From Ferruginibacter sp. (GTDB lineage: Bacteria; Bacteroidota; Bacteroidia; Chitinophagales; Chitinophagaceae): DNA of 64,000 nucleotides. Both the position numbers and the translations under genes were made by a program. This document shows, piece by piece, positions 10,201-18,141 of the stretch. The notes under the pieces are model-generated. The model ran no database searches, was not told the origin of the DNA, and saw nothing but the letters and a program-made list of their open reading frames with translations. The number at the start of each line of letters is the position of its first letter. Within the stretch, counting starts at the first letter, position 1. The stretch spans positions 1 to 64,000 of the forward strand of contig JAOQAK010000104.1 in NCBI GenBank assembly GCA_025963635.1, given 5' to 3'.

Positions 10201-10394
10201 TTGGTAAGTGTATTGCTGGAAGTACCTTTCACCGAAATGAGTACATTTTTTAAAGGGCGGCTGTAATCGTCCAGCACCTGCCCGTTCACAGTAATATTTT
10301 GTACCGGGGTTGTTTGCGCATGAACCTTTGGAAGCAGCAGTGCTATCCACAACACAAGAGCTGTACCCGTTATTTTAAAACATTTATGAAACAT
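7230..10394 (-). CDS. SusC/RagA-type TonB-linked outer membrane protein (first susC of locus)
   Basis: A 1054-residue SusC-like TonB-dependent transporter. It has a signal peptide ending KVHAQ, a carboxypeptidase-regulatory-like domain (VNGQVLDDYSRPLKNVLISVKG), a plug and a barrel. The plug is divergent: the usual YGSRGANGVxxxTTK segment reads LGQNSSRGALLVTTK, and there is an extra loop (SSSLTDVDIFVGNIPKNNSG) before QLRGHG. It lies between the DUF4961-like gene (37 bp upstream) and a susD gene (24 bp downstream). The divergence from the other two SusC proteins suggests a distinct substrate. Confidence 0.93.
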   Translation of the reverse strand: MFHKCFKITGTALVLWIALLLPKVHAQTTPVQNITVNGQVLDDYSRPLKNVLISVKGTSSNTLTNEAGTYEISAPILSTLVYNHPGFDVVESKIKNNKILSIKLSPAYLHSPVVADSGVVTQEKVNLLYGSTTADKLLGSVATIYSNQLSTTPATLYAYALPGRLAGLSVNQTSGFYTPKSSSLTDVDIFVGNIPKNNSGTGPSDNTEFNIQLRGHGASLGQSPITIVDGVQREIYSLDPESIESVSILKDALSTILLGQNSSRGALLVTTKIPQQGAPHLSFTAETGTQSSLGLPTPLPAYKYAYLLNEALLNDGRNAAYTAADFNAYRNGTDPIGHPDVNWYNTVINKNPLLSRYNLNVNGGGSMARYIISLSYLSQDGLFKTDAANTYNTNNQLKRYLINSKVEIDVNKNFNIGLQLFGRLQQGNQPGAGSAAILSNLLSTPNNAYAVFNPDGSYGGNANYKTNLLSMVQNSGYMNDNAKDVMANLDLTYRFDNWVKGLWVKAKGNVSVQNASLINRSKQAPVYNLAVSATGDSTYNRFGNIVNQVNTFTSTSWARYVFAQVSLGYDKKIGNHNFSTMLLYDKKTTLLNYDIPSALTNYAGKLSYDYNGKYFAEGALNYSGYDRYKPGSQFGLFYAGGLGWNIAKEYFISENAKWINLLKLRATYGRTGNANIDNYGYFVYRDYYQGVAGTYGMGSAYPNSGGLSENGTPGSQVLRNVNATWEKANKLDVGLDISLFSDHLQFTADYYHERYFDVLQKRGRSIELIGQGYPAENIAIDVYKGTELTATYQNNYKNLNYFITANAAFQASEVVFMDEQFQKYEWNKQTGHPVGQRYGLIADGFFQTAAEVNGAATIVGYTPHVGDFKYKDLNADGVIDQLDISPVGKEKPIIYYGLTVGFSYKGFAVSGLLQGVQNREMYVNNGYLDAGFQGQNNGFSQAYEQSLGRWIPENAAIANYPRLTAGGSGYNYNPMFTSNSYFLKDGNYFRLKNVNVEYNLPYNWIKKYKVAGIKFFVNGQNLLTWSAYDLGDPEVLLPNYPIQRVINAGINIKL

Positions 10395-10431
10395 GATAAT
10401 ATATTTAAGAATGGTAAACTAATTAGTAAAC

Positions 10432-11412
10432 TTATTGGCATTTGAAAGTGTAGAGGAAAGGGGCCTTACCTCCGCCATAGCCTACTTTATTGGCGCCGGC
10501 TGCATCCGTAAAGAAATATTCCAGTTTTTCAAGTTGCTGATTATCGGCAAGGGAGAAAAACTTCCTCGGCCATATATCCACGTTCCACCTGCCCGCCCCG
10601 AGCGAATTAAGTTTGCTGGCTGCCACCTGCGAGCAAACATCAATCCTGGTGCCCGAAGTGGTAATCCCAGTTGCACATAAATAAATCGTCGATGCATTCT
10701 CTAACAGGTTGGCCGCAACGCCGCCATCAAAACCAATTGTAATAATATCATTGTCTGAAGCAGTTCGTGGCTCAACAGTAGCAAGCTGCGGATTACAAAA
10801 GTCAATGAGATCGCCGGTACCATTTACAGTAAAACAACCTGGGAAAAAAGAGCCGTACCGGTTACTCTCGCTTAACCCGTCAGTACTATTGGCAACCACG
10901 TAGCCCAATTTGAAGGATATATTGTCATTACTAACCGGTATGCGTATGCTAACTGTTGCATTAACAGTAACGTTTCCTCCCAAACTAAAATCTGCATTAG
11001 AGTAAAAGGCTACCCATTCCCAATCGTTAATGCGGTTTCCGCCATTACCAATCTTAGCAGCCAGGTAATTGGGCCAGTTAAGGCCATTGCCGTTAGGTGC
11101 AGGTGAATTGATGGGGATCACCGTCATCGGCTGTGCACCTGTAGTAATATCGCTCGTAAAAGTGATGCTCGCCTTGTTTGCTACATTCCACAATTTGGGC
11201 ACCAGCATGGCAATCATTAGTTTAGAAGTTTGGCTTTGATTGGTAGTTACCTGAACGTTTAATGTAACGGGTAGTACAGATCCACCATTTACGCTGGATG
11301 GTTGTACCACACTCTCGATCGTCATACTACAGCTGATAATGATAACCACAATCATTGTAGCCAATATTCGAACTAAGTAATTATGAAATTTCTTCAATTT
11401 GTAAGATTTCAT
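10432..11412 (-). CDS. DUF4961-like lipoprotein of a susCD locus
   Basis: A 326-residue protein with an N-terminal membrane segment and a lipobox-like IIISC, so it is probably a lipoprotein. The body is rich in beta strands with Ig-like spacing: an early part with SVNGGSVLPVTLNVQV, a GNGGNRINDWEWVAFYS segment in the middle, and a late part with TIGFDGG and GYGGGKAPFLYTFKCQ. It resembles the DUF4961 family, found next to SusD and DUF5004 proteins in Bacteroidota. Such accessory lipoproteins usually bind glycan at the surface. No enzymatic motif is visible. It sits between the DUF5004-like gene and susC with short gaps, consistent with one operon. Confidence 0.6.
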   Translation of the reverse strand: MKSYKLKKFHNYLVRILATMIVVIIISCSMTIESVVQPSSVNGGSVLPVTLNVQVTTNQSQTSKLMIAMLVPKLWNVANKASITFTSDITTGAQPMTVIPINSPAPNGNGLNWPNYLAAKIGNGGNRINDWEWVAFYSNADFSLGGNVTVNATVSIRIPVSNDNISFKLGYVVANSTDGLSESNRYGSFFPGCFTVNGTGDLIDFCNPQLATVEPRTASDNDIITIGFDGGVAANLLENASTIYLCATGITTSGTRIDVCSQVAASKLNSLGAGRWNVDIWPRKFFSLADNQQLEKLEYFFTDAAGANKVGYGGGKAPFLYTFKCQ

Positions 11413-11447
11413 TTGTATGTTTTTATTCTGATGAGCAATGCTGGTAA

Positions 11448-11873
11448 TTAATTGACTTTTTGAAGCGTGTACTGGTAGGTGTTGAGCGTACAGCCTGGGC
11501 TAAAGGAGATAATGATGTTGCGAACACCGTCTACCACAGGATACAACATAGTAGAGCCCTTTTCAACACTATTTTGCGCCGTAAAGGAAATTTTGAAAGG
11601 ATATTTAGGATCATCAAAATTCCATTTACCATTTTTACTTACAATAAAGGGAACAAGGTTTTCGATCGTGTAAGTGCTATCAGAAAAGTTGATCCTAAAG
11701 GCAGAAAAATCAAACCGGTTGGTGAGGTCTGTGCCGTTTCGCAGCGCTTTAATTATTTTCCAGCTACCGCTGATCGTTTTTACCGGTTCGGGAGGGATGG
11801 CCGTGTTTTCCTTTTTGCAGGAAAAATTCACAAGCAGTAAAATGATTATTGAAGTACCTATTATCTTTTTCAT
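11448..11873 (-). CDS. DUF5004/lipocalin-like small lipoprotein
   Basis: A 141-residue lipoprotein with signal and lipobox LLVNFSCKK. The mature part starts with a GSWKI motif and alternates short beta strands (FRINFSDSTYTIENLVPF, KNGKWNFDDPKYPFKISF). This is the pattern of lipocalin-like DUF5004 proteins found in Bacteroidota susCD operons. Its likely role is as a small surface or periplasmic accessory, with the ligand unknown. It lies 43 bp after the first susD gene and 35 bp before the DUF4961-like gene. Confidence 0.6.
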   Translation of the reverse strand: MKKIIGTSIIILLLVNFSCKKENTAIPPEPVKTISGSWKIIKALRNGTDLTNRFDFSAFRINFSDSTYTIENLVPFIVSKNGKWNFDDPKYPFKISFTAQNSVEKGSTMLYPVVDGVRNIIISFSPGCTLNTYQYTLQKVN

Positions 11874-11916
11874 ATAAGCAGGCTGTTTAAAGAGTTGAAT
11901 TTTATAAAGTATATGA

Positions 11917-13662
11917 TTAGTACAATGGATTTTGTAAAAGCTCCGGAGATTTTGCTATTTCCTTCAGCGGGATTGGCCACAAATACATTGCCTTTGTGAA
12001 GTTGTGTTTCCGCACATTGAATTTATTATAGCTAACCGTTGCACCTCGTTTCACTTCAATTCCACGCATTTGCATGTTCTCGGTCGCTTCTGCAATCATC
12101 CACCGGCGTACATCAAAGAAGCGGTGACCTTCAAAGGCTAATTCAAGTCTTCTTTCGTTTTGTATAACAGTGCGCATAGCATCTTTGGTAAGACCGGAAG
12201 GAAGTTGATAAGGCCGTAGTCCTGCCCTCTTCCTGATAGCTTCCACAGCCTGGTACACTTCTGAAACAGGACCATCAAACTCGTTAGATGCCTCCGCAAA
12301 ATTCAATAGTATCTCTGCATACCTGATCAATGGAAGGCAGCGTGGGCTTTCACTCAAACTATTATTGATTACATTAGGATCCATCATTTTAAAAATATAC
12401 AACCCGGTGGGGGTTCCTTTATACACAGCATCACCGCTGGCAGCAACAGCAGGCGTTACAGCAGTATTGGTATACAACAATAATGGGCTGGGTTGATTGG
12501 CGCCAAAAATTGTTCTCAGGGTTGAATCATGAATAATAGAATAATTCAAACGTGGGTCCCTGTTTTGATAAGGCAAATTGGGATTGTATCCCGAGCCCGC
12601 ATCTGTGATGGCTAAACCATTGCTCATTGGAAAAGCATCCACTAATTCCTGGTAGGGAAAAGGGCCGCCGCTTCCTCCTCGTGATGGTGCATCCCACATG
12701 GATTCCAGGTACTTGTTCTGCCCCATCATCCTCAACAAAATAAATTCAGTGGTATAGCGCTGGAAAAACAACTTTTGAAAACCATAGCCCTTTTGCCCCG
12801 CAACGCTGGTAGAATCATAATACAAATCATAAGCGTGTAAAAGGATGAGTTCCTTGGCAGCATCCGCAGCAAGTTTCCAGCGGTTCACATCCTTATCGGG
12901 ATAAGCAACAATGGAGGCCAGCTCGCCGCTACCAGCCAATCCCCCATTGTTAAATAGCGGACTTGCGGCGAAAAGCAATACCCTGGATTTTAAAGCAAGA
13001 CAAGCGCCTTTACTGATTCGGCCATATAAGGACCCTGTTTGTGTAGCGGGCAAAATACCAGCTGCATAATTGCATTCAGATAAAATATAATCTACACACT
13101 CCTTATAGGTATTTCTTTTCGCCTTGATGATATCGGAAGAAGAATAAGTAGTATCCCCGATCAATGGTACCCCTCCGTAGTGTTGCAGCATCATTGCGTA
13201 ATACCAGGCTCTTAAAAACCTCGCCTCTGCCTGTGATTGTGCTTTCAATGCGGCGGTGAAAGGAATTGTGGGTAAATGTTTTAAAAACTGGTTTACCGAC
13301 CGGATATTGGAATAAGATATGTTCCAGGCATCATCCGGAACAATCGATGGATTTACAGAACCTGTAGCAAATTGTATAAACCCATTTACACTAGCCGCAT
13401 TAGGCCCTTCCGCTTCATCGGAAGAAGCATCCAAGCCGGCTGAAAAACCGTTACCGCTAAAGCGGCGTGGATCTGAAGCGAACCCGATATTGGTGTATAT
13501 ATTATTGAGAAAAGCCATCGAATTGGCACTGTCAGAAAAAGTAGTGGCTTCATTTAAGCTCGATGTAACCGTCTGATCGAGGAACCCGTCCTTTTTGCAG
13601 GAGCTTATGAGTAAAATAGCCAGTAGCATGCAGGCAAGATGTAAGCAATTATCCTTTTTCAT
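11917..13662 (-). CDS. SusD/RagB-type lipoprotein, first gene of the operon
   Basis: A SusD homologue with lipobox LLISSCKKDG and the SusD signatures EARFLRAWYYAMMLQHYGGVPL, RYAEILLNFAEASNE, RKRAG and ERRLELAFEGHRFFDVRRW. I start it at the ATG at 13662-13660, which gives a compact lipoprotein signal; another in-frame ATG lies six codons upstream at 13680. It is the first gene of the minus-strand operon, with no susC in front. This reverses the usual susC-then-susD order. A palindrome lies in its leader at 13705-13728. Confidence 0.94.
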   Translation of the reverse strand: MKKDNCLHLACMLLAILLISSCKKDGFLDQTVTSSLNEATTFSDSANSMAFLNNIYTNIGFASDPRRFSGNGFSAGLDASSDEAEGPNAASVNGFIQFATGSVNPSIVPDDAWNISYSNIRSVNQFLKHLPTIPFTAALKAQSQAEARFLRAWYYAMMLQHYGGVPLIGDTTYSSSDIIKAKRNTYKECVDYILSECNYAAGILPATQTGSLYGRISKGACLALKSRVLLFAASPLFNNGGLAGSGELASIVAYPDKDVNRWKLAADAAKELILLHAYDLYYDSTSVAGQKGYGFQKLFFQRYTTEFILLRMMGQNKYLESMWDAPSRGGSGGPFPYQELVDAFPMSNGLAITDAGSGYNPNLPYQNRDPRLNYSIIHDSTLRTIFGANQPSPLLLYTNTAVTPAVAASGDAVYKGTPTGLYIFKMMDPNVINNSLSESPRCLPLIRYAEILLNFAEASNEFDGPVSEVYQAVEAIRKRAGLRPYQLPSGLTKDAMRTVIQNERRLELAFEGHRFFDVRRWMIAEATENMQMRGIEVKRGATVSYNKFNVRKHNFTKAMYLWPIPLKEIAKSPELLQNPLY

Positions 13663-14150
13663 TATTAATTTTTTTTGCATATCGTTTTGAAATTCTTATT
13701 AAAAATTGAGTTCAATTGTAAACTCAATGGGAAGGATCGTTTGGTGAGATAAATTGAAGTATAGCAATGAAAAGCAATTAAATTATTTATATCGGTACTT
13801 TTATGCAGAGCAGGCAGGTAAGAATAAGTCATAGCAAGCAATAAAGGTTTGGTTGATATCAATGCGGTTTGCGTTAGCTTTATTCCGTTGCACCTGGTGA
13901 ATTGATGTTGTATTTCTTTAATGTACCATCCTGGTTTATAGCAAATTGACACAGTAGCATCGTACAAAGTTCTTACCGGCACTCGTTGATACTGCAAAAA
14001 GAATTATTTATTCGCTCATAATCCTGTTTTTTTGTTTCAATATTTTACATATTCGTCTCAATTATGTTCCGCATCCGATTTGACCTATTGATTTTAAATT
14101 TTTAAGTATAGAAAAACCAAATGAAATTCTCTTTGTTGTATTTTCATTGA
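13663..14150. other. Divergent promoter region between susD operon and sensor kinase
   Basis: About 470 bp between the two divergent genes, with no convincing gene. A weak 110-codon frame on the minus strand overlaps the susD start and has no family features. Regulation of the susCD operon by the adjacent two-component system should act here. I could not place a clean Bacteroidota -33 TTTG/-7 TAnnTTTG promoter. Confidence 0.5.
13705..13728. promoter_or_regulatory. Inverted repeat ATTGAGTT-N8-AACTCAAT in susD leader
   Basis: A perfect 8-bp inverted repeat with an 8-nt spacer lies 25-43 bp upstream of the two candidate susD starts. It could be an operator for the neighbouring receiver-AraC regulator or a 5' UTR hairpin. 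The symmetry is directly visible; the role is inferred. Confidence 0.4.
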
Positions 14151-17100
14151 ATGTTTACCGGTATGAAAGAGATTATTGCTTTGCTATCCATATTAATTAT
14201 TACCGCTATACATCCTGCCTTTTGCCAGCCTTATTACTTTACACACTACCAGGTAGAAAACGGATTATCCAATAATGCTGTGATGTGCAGTCTTCAGGAT
14301 CACCATGGATTTATGTGGTTTGGAACCAGGGATGGGCTGAATAGATTTGACGGGCTGTCCTTTAAGGTGTTCAGAAACAACCCCGAAGATACAAACAGTA
14401 TCGGAAGCAATGCCATTACCGGGCTTTATGAGGATGAGAATAACAACATATGGGTTGCCACAGAAAAGGGAATTTATAAATATGATGAAACCACCGAAAA
14501 ATTCACCCAGTTAAAAATTGCAGGTAACTATTCAATCAGGAATTTAAAAGTAATTGGAAATGATATATGGTATATTTCTTTATATACACTTTACCGATAT
14601 AATGAAAAAACAGGTATTTCAACAAGTTTTAAAATTGAGAAGGAGGTAACTGCTTACTGCCTGATGAAAGATAAGACGCTCTGGATCTCCACTTCATCGG
14701 GTACCGTTGCCCGTTATAACCAAAATAAAAACACGTTTACCGAATACAATTTATTTGATAAATCCCGTAATCCCGTATCAAAATGGATTGAATCTATTTT
14801 CGATACAAACACCGGGTTATTACTCATCGGAACTTCCAATGAAGGATTAAAATCTTTTGACATAAAGAATTTGTCTTACAAAGACCTCCTCACTTTTAAT
14901 ACCGATAAAACTGAAATCATTGTACGGGATATAATCGCCGTTACCACAAACGAATATTGGATCGCCACCCAATCCGGTATTTACATACTCGACATTAACA
15001 CCGGCAGGTACAAAAACCTAACGCGGCAACAAAATGATCCCTACTCGCTTTCTGATAATATCGTTCATACACTTTGTAAGGACAGGGAAAGTGGAATTTG
15101 GGCAGGAACCTATTTCGGTGGCATCAATTATTATCCAAAACAATATGTAACCTTCAAAAAGTATTTTCCTCAGTCTGGTACCAATTCTATCAGTGGCTAC
15201 GCAGTTCGGGAAATTTGTAATGACAACGACGGAAATATATGGATTGGTACAGAAGATGCCGGGCTGAACAAATTTGACCCGGTTACCGGGCTATTCAAAA
15301 ACTTCAGCACAGAAGTCAATAAAAAGAGCGTTTCCTATTCCAACATCCATGGGCTTTTGGTTAAAGACAACAAGGTATGGGTAGGTACCTATCTGCATGG
15401 GCTCGATGTATTGGATGCGCAATCAGGTAAAAAACTAAGGCATTACAATACCGGCAATTCATCCATAGGAAGCAACTTTATATACTGTCTTTTTAAAACA
15501 CGCTCAAATGATGTAATTGCTGCTACCGATAAAGGCCTGTATGAGTACCTACCTGGTGAAGATGACTTTAAGTTGATAACGACTGTCAAAAAAGTTTTCT
15601 ACAGAACACTTTGTGAAGACGAGGATGGCACCATTTGGGCAGGAACCTATGGAGATGGAATCATTTATTTCAATCGGAAAACCGGGCGAAATGGCCAGCA
15701 TATGTTTGAAGCCGGTAACCCCGATAGCTTGCCTGGCAACATGGTCAATAGAATTTTTAAGGACATTGATGGAACGCTTTGGTTCGCCACGGAGGGAGGC
15801 TTATGCAAATACGAAAAGAAGACAGGCCGGTTTGAAAGTTACACAACAAGAAATGGGTTTCCATCTAACGTAATTTATTCAATACTGCAAGATGAAAGAA
15901 AAAACTTATGGGTTAGTACTTCTAAAGGTCTTGTGTGTTTTTCACCCCTAAGCAAGGAAATAAAAGTGTACACAAAAGCTTATGGGTTACTCACCGATCA
16001 GTTCAACTATAGCTCCGGTTACAAAGATGCCAATGGCCAGATGTATTTTGGCAGCGTGAAAGGATTAATCACTTTTTATCCCGACTCGATTGAAAATAAC
16101 AATTTTTCACCGCCTGTTTTCCTTACGGGCTTCCAGGTTTATAACAATGAATTAGCCATTAATGAAAAAGGTTCACCTTTAAAAAATTCAATTTCCTTCA
16201 CAAAAAACATCACTCTTCCTTATTCCAAATCATCGTTCAGTATTGATTTTGCGGCCTTGAGTTTTACCGCCCCAAGTACTATCAGGTATGTCTACAAAAT
16301 GGAAGGGCTTGATAAAGACTGGACACATCTTGAAACAAACCGCAAGGCATACTTTACAGAACTCGACCCGGGAACCTATACTTTTAAAGTTTCTGCGCTT
16401 ACAGGAACAACCGGTAATTTCGGGAAACCTGCAATTCTTACCATCAGGATTTTGCCTCCAAAATGGAAAACCTGGTGGGCGTATACATTGTATGCAATGG
16501 CGGCTGTTTCGATCATCTATATTATCATCCGGCATTTTATTAATCGTTCAAAAGAAAGAACCCGGAGAAAACTTGAACGCCTGGAATTCGATAAGGAAAG
16601 AGAAAATTATAATGATAAAGTTCAATTCTTTATAAATGTGGCCCACGAAATACGCACACCACTGACATTGATAAAAGGACCGATGGAGAATATCATGGAA
16701 AAGGCAGATGAAATGCCTTTGATAAAACCAAGTCTTGAAATTATGAACAGGAATACGGACAGGTTGCTTCATTTAAGCAGCCAGCTTCTTGATTTCAGAA
16801 AGGTTGAAATGAATGGGTTCCGTTTGAATTTTTCAAAGGAAGATATCTCTGAAATATTAAACGATCATTACGTAAGCTTTAAGGGAATGGCTGAACAAAA
16901 GAAAATCAACATCGCTATAGATTATCCTAAATCATTTTATGCCTACATTGATGCGGAAGCCTTTAATAAAATCATGAGCAATCTTTGGGACAATGCTGTA
17001 AAGTATGCAGGTTCTGAGGTGCAGGTTTCATTAGTTGCCGGGGATAACGATATGTATACGATTACATTTAAAAATGACGGATTTCTTGTACCTTTTGATA

Positions 17101-17291
17101 GCAGGGAAATAATTTTCCAAAGTTTTTACCGGGCAAAAGAAACCGCCAAATTACCGGGTACCGGGATAGGCCTGACTTTATCCCGGTCACTGGCGGAGAT
17201 ACACGGTGGATTGCTGACAATGGATTTTGCCGATAAAGAAATAAATACTTTTAAATTAACATTACCCATAAATCCTAAACAGGCAGGATAA
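14151..17291 (+). CDS. Reg_prop/Y_Y_Y periplasmic-sensing histidine kinase (split hybrid two-component system)
   Basis: A 1046-residue membrane sensor kinase. A signal peptide ends AFCQ. Two seven-bladed propellers of Reg_prop repeats follow (repeated WFGTRDGLNRFDG, IWIGTEDAGLNKFD, LWFATEGGLCKYE, residues ~30-680), then a Y_Y_Y domain (~690-770) and one transmembrane helix at ~775-797. The HisKA domain has phosphoacceptor H832 in AHEIRTPL, and the HATPase has NLWDNAVKYAG and GTGIGL. It senses periplasmic oligosaccharides in relatives. Unlike typical Bacteroidota hybrid systems it stops after the ATPase domain; the receiver and AraC output are in the next gene. A second in-frame ATG at 14163 gives a cleaner signal peptide. 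It is divergent from the susCD operon it probably controls. Confidence 0.94.
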   Translation: MFTGMKEIIALLSILIITAIHPAFCQPYYFTHYQVENGLSNNAVMCSLQDHHGFMWFGTRDGLNRFDGLSFKVFRNNPEDTNSIGSNAITGLYEDENNNIWVATEKGIYKYDETTEKFTQLKIAGNYSIRNLKVIGNDIWYISLYTLYRYNEKTGISTSFKIEKEVTAYCLMKDKTLWISTSSGTVARYNQNKNTFTEYNLFDKSRNPVSKWIESIFDTNTGLLLIGTSNEGLKSFDIKNLSYKDLLTFNTDKTEIIVRDIIAVTTNEYWIATQSGIYILDINTGRYKNLTRQQNDPYSLSDNIVHTLCKDRESGIWAGTYFGGINYYPKQYVTFKKYFPQSGTNSISGYAVREICNDNDGNIWIGTEDAGLNKFDPVTGLFKNFSTEVNKKSVSYSNIHGLLVKDNKVWVGTYLHGLDVLDAQSGKKLRHYNTGNSSIGSNFIYCLFKTRSNDVIAATDKGLYEYLPGEDDFKLITTVKKVFYRTLCEDEDGTIWAGTYGDGIIYFNRKTGRNGQHMFEAGNPDSLPGNMVNRIFKDIDGTLWFATEGGLCKYEKKTGRFESYTTRNGFPSNVIYSILQDERKNLWVSTSKGLVCFSPLSKEIKVYTKAYGLLTDQFNYSSGYKDANGQMYFGSVKGLITFYPDSIENNNFSPPVFLTGFQVYNNELAINEKGSPLKNSISFTKNITLPYSKSSFSIDFAALSFTAPSTIRYVYKMEGLDKDWTHLETNRKAYFTELDPGTYTFKVSALTGTTGNFGKPAILTIRILPPKWKTWWAYTLYAMAAVSIIYIIIRHFINRSKERTRRKLERLEFDKERENYNDKVQFFINVAHEIRTPLTLIKGPMENIMEKADEMPLIKPSLEIMNRNTDRLLHLSSQLLDFRKVEMNGFRLNFSKEDISEILNDHYVSFKGMAEQKKINIAIDYPKSFYAYIDAEAFNKIMSNLWDNAVKYAGSEVQVSLVAGDNDMYTITFKNDGFLVPFDSREIIFQSFYRAKETAKLPGTGIGLTLSRSLAEIHGGLLTMDFADKEINTFKLTLPINPKQAG

Positions 17292-17313
17292 CAAAAGCTT
17301 GTGCCATTGCACA

Positions 17314-18087
17314 ATGATGAAGCCAATAATTCTGTTAGTCGACGACAATGAGGAAATTCTTGATTTTATTGCGAGCAATTTAATCGAGACCTATGATATT
17401 GCAAAAAGCTTTGATGGACTGCAGGCATTAGATTATCTGAAGGTAAATACGGTGCAACTGATCGTAAGCGATATCATGATGCCGGTGATGGATGGATTTG
17501 AATTATGCAGGCAAATAAAATCCGATGTGGAACTAAGTCACCTACCGTTTATTTTACTCACGGCAAAGGACACGCTTCAATCCAAATTGGAAGGGCTTGA
17601 GCTTGGAGCAGATGCTTATATTGAAAAACCTTTTTCGCCAAAACACCTGAAAATGCAAATCGCTAACCTGCTGGCAAACCGCGATAAGGTGAAAGAATAT
17701 TTTGCCAATTCCCCTTTTGCGCATGTTAAAAGCATTGCACATACCAGGGAAGATGAAAGGTTTATAGAAAAACTAAACGGAATTATACTGCAACACCTGC
17801 AGGAACCATCGCTGGATGTTGAGCAACTGGCAAAATATCTAAATATGAGCCGGCCTACCTTTTATAGAAAAGTAAAAGCCATTTCTGACTTAACTCCAAA
17901 TGAACTGATCAACCTGACAAAATTAAAAAAGGCCGCGGAATTACTTGCTGATGAAACACATGACTTAAACTCAGTTGCGGAAGTAGTAGGCTATAGTTCC
18001 GTAAGAATTTTTGTCCGCAATTTCCAAAAGCAATTTGCTATCACACCTGCTGAATACATTCAATCGAATAAAATAAAAAATCAATAA
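17314..18087 (+). CDS. Response regulator with receiver and AraC-type DNA-binding domains
   Basis: About 257 residues. The receiver domain (1-120) has acidic pair D10/D11, phosphoacceptor D53 in SDIMMPVMDG, and K103 in LTAKD. The C-terminal AraC/XylS domain (~160-257) has DVEQLAKYLNMSRPTFYRKVKA and VAEVVGYSSVRIFVRNFQKQF. I start at the ATG at 17314, 22 bp after the kinase stop; the frame also opens at a TTG at 17299. It should be phosphorylated by the upstream kinase and activate the divergent susD-led operon. Kinase plus regulator equal one hybrid two-component protein split in two. Confidence 0.93.
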   Translation: MMKPIILLVDDNEEILDFIASNLIETYDIAKSFDGLQALDYLKVNTVQLIVSDIMMPVMDGFELCRQIKSDVELSHLPFILLTAKDTLQSKLEGLELGADAYIEKPFSPKHLKMQIANLLANRDKVKEYFANSPFAHVKSIAHTREDERFIEKLNGIILQHLQEPSLDVEQLAKYLNMSRPTFYRKVKAISDLTPNELINLTKLKKAAELLADETHDLNSVAEVVGYSSVRIFVRNFQKQFAITPAEYIQSNKIKNQ

Positions 18088-18141
18088 GTGCGACCATAAT
18101 GTTACCTGCACATCGTTATTGACCTGCCAACCATTTTACAC

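Noticed and set aside
13665..13997. 110-codon minus-strand open frame upstream of susD
   Set aside because: It overlaps the susD start and the shared promoter region, has no family features and has a biased composition. Most likely chance.
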